DNA from: an uncultured Blautia sp.
Lineage (GTDB): Bacteria; Bacillota; Clostridia; Lachnospirales; Lachnospiraceae
Direction of reading: 5' to 3'
Length of the DNA stretch: 11,526 nt
Assembly (NCBI GenBank): GCA_934402155.1
Contig: CAKRTP010000058.1
Span: forward strand, 1 to 11,526
This document shows, one piece after another, positions 7,338 to 11,526 of the stretch. The position numbers and the translations under genes were made by a program. Each line of letters begins with the position of its first letter. The stretch's first letter is position 1. A model generated the notes under the pieces. The model had not been told where the DNA came from and made no database searches. It worked only from the letters and a program-made list of their open reading frames with translations.

Positions 7338-8072
7338 GTGAAAACACAAAATCCAAAATTATATATTGTTATACCGGCATATAATGAGCGTGATAATATT
7401 TATCAGGTGCTGGATGACTGGTATCCTGTGGTGGAGAAACATTCCGGCGGCGGAGACTCCCGTCTGGTTGTGATCGACGATGGAAGCAAGGATGACACTT
7501 ATGCGATCATGCAGGAATATGCCAAAACACATCCGCTGTTTCAGCCGTTGACGAAACCTAATGGCGGTCATGGTGCGACAGTATTATATGGTTATCATTA
7601 TGCACTGGAACATGGTGCAGACTATATCTTCCAGACAGATTCCGACGGACAGACGCTTCCGGAGGAATTTGAACCTTTCTGGGATCAGAAAGAATCCTAT
7701 GATATGGTTATTGGCTGGAGAAATAATCGTCAGGATGGCGAAAACCGTATTTTTGTTACGAAGACTCTTCGTTTCGTGATCCGTATCTGTTTCGGAGTCT
7801 CCGTGACAGATGCCAATACACCGTTCCGTCTGATGCAGGCGGAGACACTTCAGAAATATATCGGCCTTATCCCGAAAGATTTTAATCTTTCAAATGTCAT
7901 TCTTTCTGTTATCTATGCAAAGAAAGGGTGCAGGGTCAAATATATTCCGATCACCTTCCGCCCAAGACAGGGTGGGGTGAATTCCATTAACATGAAAAAA
8001 ATATTCGGGATCGGCAGACAGGCAGTCAGAGATTTCCGAAAAATCAACAGAGTATTATCCCGGGGAATTTGA
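7338..8072 (+). CDS. Family 2 glycosyltransferase, soluble
   Basis: GT-A fold transferase of 244 residues, expected to move a sugar from a nucleotide donor to a lipid or polysaccharide acceptor. Seen: IVIPAYNERDNI at 10-21, VVIDDGSKDDT at 44-54, PNGGHGATVLYGY at 74-86, the metal-binding DSDGQ at 101-105, and TDANTPFRLM at 157-166, resembling polyprenyl-phosphate glycosyltransferases. I see no membrane segment, so it probably works at the inner face of the membrane with a partner. The start is GTG, with GGAGA (7326-7330) seven bases upstream; the nearby ATG 7333 runs into a stop after two codons. It lies 14 bases after hisIE with no promoter between, so it is the last gene of the his transcript. 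Acceptor and donor are unknown, and nothing in the protein links it to histidine. Confidence 0.9.
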   Translation: MKTQNPKLYIVIPAYNERDNIYQVLDDWYPVVEKHSGGGDSRLVVIDDGSKDDTYAIMQEYAKTHPLFQPLTKPNGGHGATVLYGYHYALEHGADYIFQTDSDGQTLPEEFEPFWDQKESYDMVIGWRNNRQDGENRIFVTKTLRFVIRICFGVSVTDANTPFRLMQAETLQKYIGLIPKDFNLSNVILSVIYAKKGCRVKYIPITFRPRQGGVNSINMKKIFGIGRQAVRDFRKINRVLSRGI

Positions 8073-8091
8073 TTCTCCGGGTTTGTTGTTG
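8059..8091 (+). terminator. Intrinsic terminator ending the his operon
   Basis: CCCGGGGAAT (8059-8068) pairs with ATTCTCCGGG (8072-8081) through ten pairs, one of them G-U, around a three-base loop. The T-rich tract TTTGTTGTTG follows at 8082-8091. The hairpin begins before the glycosyltransferase stop codon (8070-8072), so the last codons form part of the stem. The T-tract is broken by G, so termination may be incomplete. Confidence 0.8.
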
Positions 8092-8097
8092 TATAAT
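8069..8097 (+). promoter_or_regulatory. Promoter overlapping the terminator hairpin
   Basis: TATAAT at 8092-8097 is an exact -10 box. TTGATT at 8069-8074, 17 bases upstream, is a fair -35 box (four of six consensus bases). The -35 box lies in the loop and descending arm of the terminator. Transcription would start near 8104, about 30 bases before the next gene, which has GAGAGGGA (8123-8130) as ribosome binding site. Confidence 0.65.
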
Positions 8098-8133
8098 AAA
8101 AACAGCTTTTTGAGAAGGGAATGAGAGGGAAAT

Positions 8134-10089
8134 ATGGAACAAAGGAAAAATACACATGTCAGGCAGAGCAGATACAATCCAAAGCCAGCAGGAGAACAGG
8201 TACAGCGTCCTGAGATGACAGAAAGGCAGAAACTAAAGAAGAGTTTGTCCGAGCCGCAGAAAAAAAAGAATGCACGGCCACAGACAGCTGCGCACTCCGT
8301 ATCTTCAATGAAAAAAAACACAGTACAAGTACATCATTCAAAAACTTCCGGACGGACCCGGCGGCGCAGGAGGCGTTTTCGTCTGAAACCTCAGATCAAG
8401 ATCGGAGGTATTGTAATCCTGCTGCTTCTGCTCGCTTTTGTCGCAGGCAGAAATTTCCTGTCCGGCAAAAAGACAGACAGCAAAAAAGTCAGGGAGACCG
8501 TCTCCAAAGAAGCAAAGTCAGCAGAAGATGTTGTGGAGATGGAAGTGACGAAGGAGATTTCTTTTAATCCTCACTGTGTAGATTCAACAAAGCCTGAGAA
8601 TCTGATCAGCTACACAAACATAGAAGTCGACGGAAATCAGCTTGAAAATATTTCTGATTATCAGCCGGAAAATGATATTCAGTTTAATGTAGGAGAAGAT
8701 TATACGGATGTGGACGGAATCGTCACATTCAGAGGAAACAGTTTTCGTGACAATCCTACGCATGGCTATGCAAATATGAGTACTTATAAGCTCAACAGTT
8801 TATGGTCTGCCGATACAGGTTCACTTTCCAGTGGAGGTACTGTCTGGACAGGCAGCGGATGGACCGGCCAGCCGCTGATGATGAAATGGCCAAAAGAAGT
8901 CAAGGCACATATGAATATGACCGAGAAAGCAAAGGCAGATGATGACCTGGTCGAGGTGATCTATGCCTGCATGGATGGAAATGTCTACTTCCTTGATCTC
9001 AAAACAGGAGAAAAGACACGTGATCCGCTGTATCTTGGCTATACATTCAAAGGTGCAGGGGCACTGGATCCGAGAGGATATCCGATCATGTATGTCGGTG
9101 CCGGATATAACAGCGATGAGGGAACTGCAAGAGTATTTGTTGTCAATCTGATCGACTGCAGTGTCATGTACACTTTTGGTGATAATGATGAATTCTCACT
9201 CAGAGGAAGCCTGAGCTTTTTCGATGGCTCCGCACTGGTAGATGAAGAAACGGATACACTGATCTACCCGGGAGAAAACGGAATTCTCTATCTTATCAAA
9301 CTGAATACAAGTTATGATGCAAATACCGGTTCATTATCAATTAATCCGGGAAAAATCGTGAAATGGCGTTATTACGGAACCAGAAGCAGCACAGAATCCT
9401 TCTGGCTTGGCATGGAGGACAGTGCCGCAGTTTATAAGGGATATGTGTTTATGGCAGATAACGGAGGAAATCTGATGTGTCTGAACATAAATACTTTGCA
9501 GCTTGTGTGGGTGCAGGATACTCTTGATGATTCCAACTCCACGCCGGTGCTGGAGATTGAGAACGGACATCTGTATCTGTATGTGAGCACGTCTTTCCGC
9601 CTTGGATGGAGGAGCAATGACTCCGCAACCATTCCGATCTGGAAGATCGATGCAGAGACAGGAGAGATCGTCTGGCATACAGATTATGAATGTTATACAG
9701 ATGACGGAGTCTCAGGCGGTGTTCAGTCTACGATCGCCTGCGGAAAGAACAGCCTTTCTGATTACATATATGTCACAGTTTCCAAGACCTCTGACAATGC
9801 ATCGGGAGTACTTGCCTGCCTGAAGAAATCTGACGGTTCCAAAGCCTGGGAGGATTCTTCTTCTTATGCATGGTCCTCACCAGTCTGTGTTTATAACAAA
9901 GACGGAAGCGGAAAAGTTCTTTACTGCAACAGTACAGGTGATGTCCGGCTGCTTGACGGTAAAACAGGTGAACTTAACGATAAACTGTCGATCAGCGACG
10001 GGGTGATCGAGGCTTCCCCGGCAGTGTATGATAACTATATGGTAGTCGGTACCAGGGACTGTAAGATCTGGGGAATCCAGCTGCAGTAA
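8134..10089 (+). CDS. Membrane-anchored PQQ-like beta-propeller protein
   Basis: A 651-residue protein in three parts. Residues 1-90 are very basic and polar, rich in Lys, Arg and Gln, with an Arg cluster at 74-81, and probably lie disordered in the cytoplasm. Residues 91-106 (GGIVILLLLLAFVAGR) form one membrane segment. From about 190 to the end is a large outer domain with repeated blades typical of PQQ-like propellers: VYFLDLKTGEK at 284-294, LMCLNINTLQLVW at 447-459, IWKIDAETGEIVW at 502-514, VLACLKKSDGSKAW at 559-572 and VRLLDGKTGEL at 604-614. The domain opens with GIVTFRGNSFRDNPTHG at 195-211. No PQQ-dehydrogenase catalytic residues could be identified, so it is more likely a binding or scaffold protein at the cell surface than an enzyme. 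Role unknown. It has its own promoter and is followed by a NUDIX gene after 20 bases. Confidence 0.85.
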   Translation: MEQRKNTHVRQSRYNPKPAGEQVQRPEMTERQKLKKSLSEPQKKKNARPQTAAHSVSSMKKNTVQVHHSKTSGRTRRRRRRFRLKPQIKIGGIVILLLLLAFVAGRNFLSGKKTDSKKVRETVSKEAKSAEDVVEMEVTKEISFNPHCVDSTKPENLISYTNIEVDGNQLENISDYQPENDIQFNVGEDYTDVDGIVTFRGNSFRDNPTHGYANMSTYKLNSLWSADTGSLSSGGTVWTGSGWTGQPLMMKWPKEVKAHMNMTEKAKADDDLVEVIYACMDGNVYFLDLKTGEKTRDPLYLGYTFKGAGALDPRGYPIMYVGAGYNSDEGTARVFVVNLIDCSVMYTFGDNDEFSLRGSLSFFDGSALVDEETDTLIYPGENGILYLIKLNTSYDANTGSLSINPGKIVKWRYYGTRSSTESFWLGMEDSAAVYKGYVFMADNGGNLMCLNINTLQLVWVQDTLDDSNSTPVLEIENGHLYLYVSTSFRLGWRSNDSATIPIWKIDAETGEIVWHTDYECYTDDGVSGGVQSTIACGKNSLSDYIYVTVSKTSDNASGVLACLKKSDGSKAWEDSSSYAWSSPVCVYNKDGSGKVLYCNSTGDVRLLDGKTGELNDKLSISDGVIEASPAVYDNYMVVGTRDCKIWGIQLQ

Positions 10090-10109
10090 AAAATATGGAG
10101 CTTAGAAAA

Positions 10110-10571
10110 ATGAAAATAACAACCTTATGTTACATAGAAAATAACGGACAATATCTGATGCTGCACAGAGTAAAAAAGCAGAATGACATAAACCAGGGGA
10201 AGTGGATCGGAGTCGGCGGACATGCGGAAGGCATAGAATCTCCGGAGGAATGTCTTGTGCGTGAAGTAAAAGAAGAAACGGGACTGACACTGATATCCTA
10301 CAAATTCCGTGGTCTGGTCACATTTATAAACAGCGAATGCGAACCTGAGCTTATGTGTGTATTTACAGCAGATGAGTATGTCGGTGAACTGATAGAATGC
10401 AGTGAAGGAGATCTTAGCTGGGTGGATAAAGCGATAGTGCCGACACTGCCGACATGGGAAGGGGACAAAGTCTTTCTTGAACTGCTTCTTTCAGGAGATG
10501 AGAGATTTTTCTCGGTGAAACTGCAGTATGAAGGTGAGAAACTGATAAACAAGAAAATCAATCTTTATTAA
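10110..10571 (+). CDS. MutT-type NUDIX hydrolase
   Basis: Predicted nucleoside-diphosphate-linked hydrolase. The 153-residue protein opens with TTLCYIENNGQYLMLHR (residues 4-20), as in 8-oxo-dGTP diphosphatase-like proteins of Firmicutes. It has a complete Nudix box at 37-59: Gly37, Glu43, then REVKEETGL at 51-59 with the metal-binding glutamates Glu52, Glu55 and Glu56. The WIGVGG at 32-37 and the LPTWEGDKVFLELLLSG stretch near the C-terminus also fit that subgroup. A sanitising role on oxidised dGTP is plausible but unproven; other nucleotides are possible. ATG 10110 is preferred to ATG 10095 because GGAG (10097-10100) is nine bases upstream of the former and nothing suitable precedes the latter. 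The next gene starts 11 bases after its stop. Confidence 0.92.
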   Translation: MKITTLCYIENNGQYLMLHRVKKQNDINQGKWIGVGGHAEGIESPEECLVREVKEETGLTLISYKFRGLVTFINSECEPELMCVFTADEYVGELIECSEGDLSWVDKAIVPTLPTWEGDKVFLELLLSGDERFFSVKLQYEGEKLINKKINLY

Positions 10572-10582
10572 AGGCAGAAGCC

Positions 10583-11526
10583 ATGAGATCAATATCCATA
10601 TACACAATCACAAGAGATCAGAATTTATCCTCTCTGTCAAAACTGGAACGCCAGTTGTCAGGCAGAGGATATTTTCTCAGGATACGGGAATGGGAACTGG
10701 AAAGCATGAAGTCGCTGGTGCGTCGACTGGAGGCACACATGGATAACGTATATTCTCTGCGTTTCTTTTATTCTTATCAGATTCCCAGACTCGGAAAAGA
10801 ATTCGATCTTCTTCAGATCAAAGCGGATCAGATCATAAATATCGAATTAAAAAGCGGAGTCGTCTCTGATGAAGCAATCCGTAAACAGCTCATGCAAAAC
10901 CGCTACTATCTTTCTGTCCTGGGCTGCACCATACAGTCTTATACCTATATCAGCAGTCAGAACCGGCTTGTAAGACTTACCAATCATGACCACATTGTGG
11001 ACGCAGACTGGAATGATCTGTGCAGGGCACTGCAGAAAGAGAGTGATGATTATCAGGGAAATATTGATGATCTGTTTCAGGCAGAGCTGTACCTGATCTC
11101 TCCGGTCTTAGAGCCTGCCCGTTTCCTGAAAAAAGAATATTTCCTGACTTCTCAGCAGAGAGATATCCAGCGTCAGATCTTAAAGAAACTTCGTACCGGG
11201 AGGTGTGGATATTTCTGTTTTACCGGGCTTCCCGGAACCGGAAAAACTCTTCTTCTTTATGATATTGCCATGAAACTTTCCAGACGTCAGAAGGTTCTGA
11301 TCATTCACTGTGGTAATGCCGGAAACGAATGGAAAATTTTACATGAACGTTTGCGGCGTATTGATTTCCTGGCAGATGACCAGCTGACAGAAGATGTGTC
11401 ACTGGAATCTTACAGTGCAGTTCTGGTAGATGAGACACATTTACTTTCTGCCGAAAAACTGCAGATTTTGTTAAAACAGTACAATGGACATTTCCCGCTC
11501 ATCTTTTCCAGTGACTCTGAAGATGC
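10583..11526 (+). CDS. Candidate PD-(D/E)XK nuclease fused to P-loop ATPase, 3'-partial
   Basis: The frame opens at ATG 10583 (AAGG at 10571-10574, eight bases upstream) and stays open for 315 codons to the right edge. Residues about 65-110 look like a restriction-endonuclease-fold active site: GKEFDLLQI at 71-79 with Glu73 and Asp75, then INIELKSG at 85-92 giving the E-x-K pair Glu88/Lys90, followed by KQLMQNRYYL at 101-110, similar to the Gln/Tyr motif of RecB-type nucleases. Residues 207-286 are a P-loop ATPase: Walker A GLPGTGKT at 215-222 and Walker B AVLVDETH at 279-286. This arrangement resembles DUF2075/Schlafen-like and superfamily 1 helicase-related proteins with a nuclease domain. 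Later helicase motifs, if any, lie outside the window. A role in DNA or RNA repair or in defence is possible. The nuclease assignment is by motif only. Confidence 0.75.
   Translation, partial: MRSISIYTITRDQNLSSLSKLERQLSGRGYFLRIREWELESMKSLVRRLEAHMDNVYSLRFFYSYQIPRLGKEFDLLQIKADQIINIELKSGVVSDEAIRKQLMQNRYYLSVLGCTIQSYTYISSQNRLVRLTNHDHIVDADWNDLCRALQKESDDYQGNIDDLFQAELYLISPVLEPARFLKKEYFLTSQQRDIQRQILKKLRTGRCGYFCFTGLPGTGKTLLLYDIAMKLSRRQKVLIIHCGNAGNEWKILHERLRRIDFLADDQLTEDVSLESYSAVLVDETHLLSAEKLQILLKQYNGHFPLIFSSDSED

Noticed and set aside
7333..7341. ATG at 7333 as glycosyltransferase start
   Set aside because: It reads ATG AAG TGA and stops; the GTG at 7338 is in the correct frame with proper spacing to GGAGA.
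10095..10109. ATG 10095 as NUDIX start
   Set aside because: No ribosome binding site precedes it; GGAG is correctly spaced for ATG 10110, and the shorter product matches family N-termini.
1..11526. CRISPR arrays, insertion sequences, tRNA or rRNA genes
   Set aside because: No regularly spaced repeats, transposase motifs, terminal inverted repeats or recognisable RNA gene sequences were seen on either strand.

Overview
The window looks like chromosomal DNA of a Gram-positive, low-to-middle GC Clostridia bacterium, most plausibly Lachnospiraceae (Blautia/Dorea/Mediterraneibacter-like). Reasons: purine-rich Shine-Dalgarno sites (AGGAGG type), near-consensus sigma-A promoters, RecU rather than RuvC as Holliday junction resolvase, a short HisG paired with HisZ, and the style of the membrane-anchored PQQ-like protein. 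The genus is inference; no rRNA or tRNA gene is present. Every gene I can support lies on the + strand.

Left part (1-2246), housekeeping: the C-terminal end of an unidentified protein, an RluA-family RNA pseudouridine synthase, type I signal peptidase (lepB) and the Holliday junction resolvase recU. The last three are tightly packed: an ATGA overlap between the first two, then a stop codon directly abutting the recU start.

Centre (2243-8091), histidine operon: a perfect TTGACA-N17-TATAAT promoter overlaps the recU stop codon. A short leader carrying a bulged hairpin follows, then hisZ, hisG, hisD, hisB, a three-domain gene (HisF-like barrel fused to HisI and HisE) and a family 2 glycosyltransferase. 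The unit ends at a terminator that overlaps the last stop codon. Together HisZ/HisG make phosphoribosyl-ATP, HisI/HisE carry out the next two steps, HisB dehydrates imidazole glycerol phosphate and HisD performs the final two oxidations. hisA, hisH, hisF, hisC and a histidinol-phosphate phosphatase are not in the window. The HisF-like domain has lost both HisF catalytic aspartates, so it probably does not fill the gap.

Right part (8069-11526): a new promoter is embedded in the terminator hairpin and drives a membrane-anchored extracytoplasmic beta-propeller (PQQ-like) protein, a MutT-type NUDIX hydrolase and the first 315 codons of a protein joining a candidate PD-(D/E)XK nuclease domain to a P-loop ATPase, cut by the window edge.

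Most worth a second look: the degenerate HisF-like domain fused to HisIE, the hairpin in the his leader, the promoter-inside-terminator junction, and the nuclease-ATPase protein at the right edge. I see no CRISPR array, insertion sequence, attachment site or RNA gene. No stretch above 300 bases lacks a gene.
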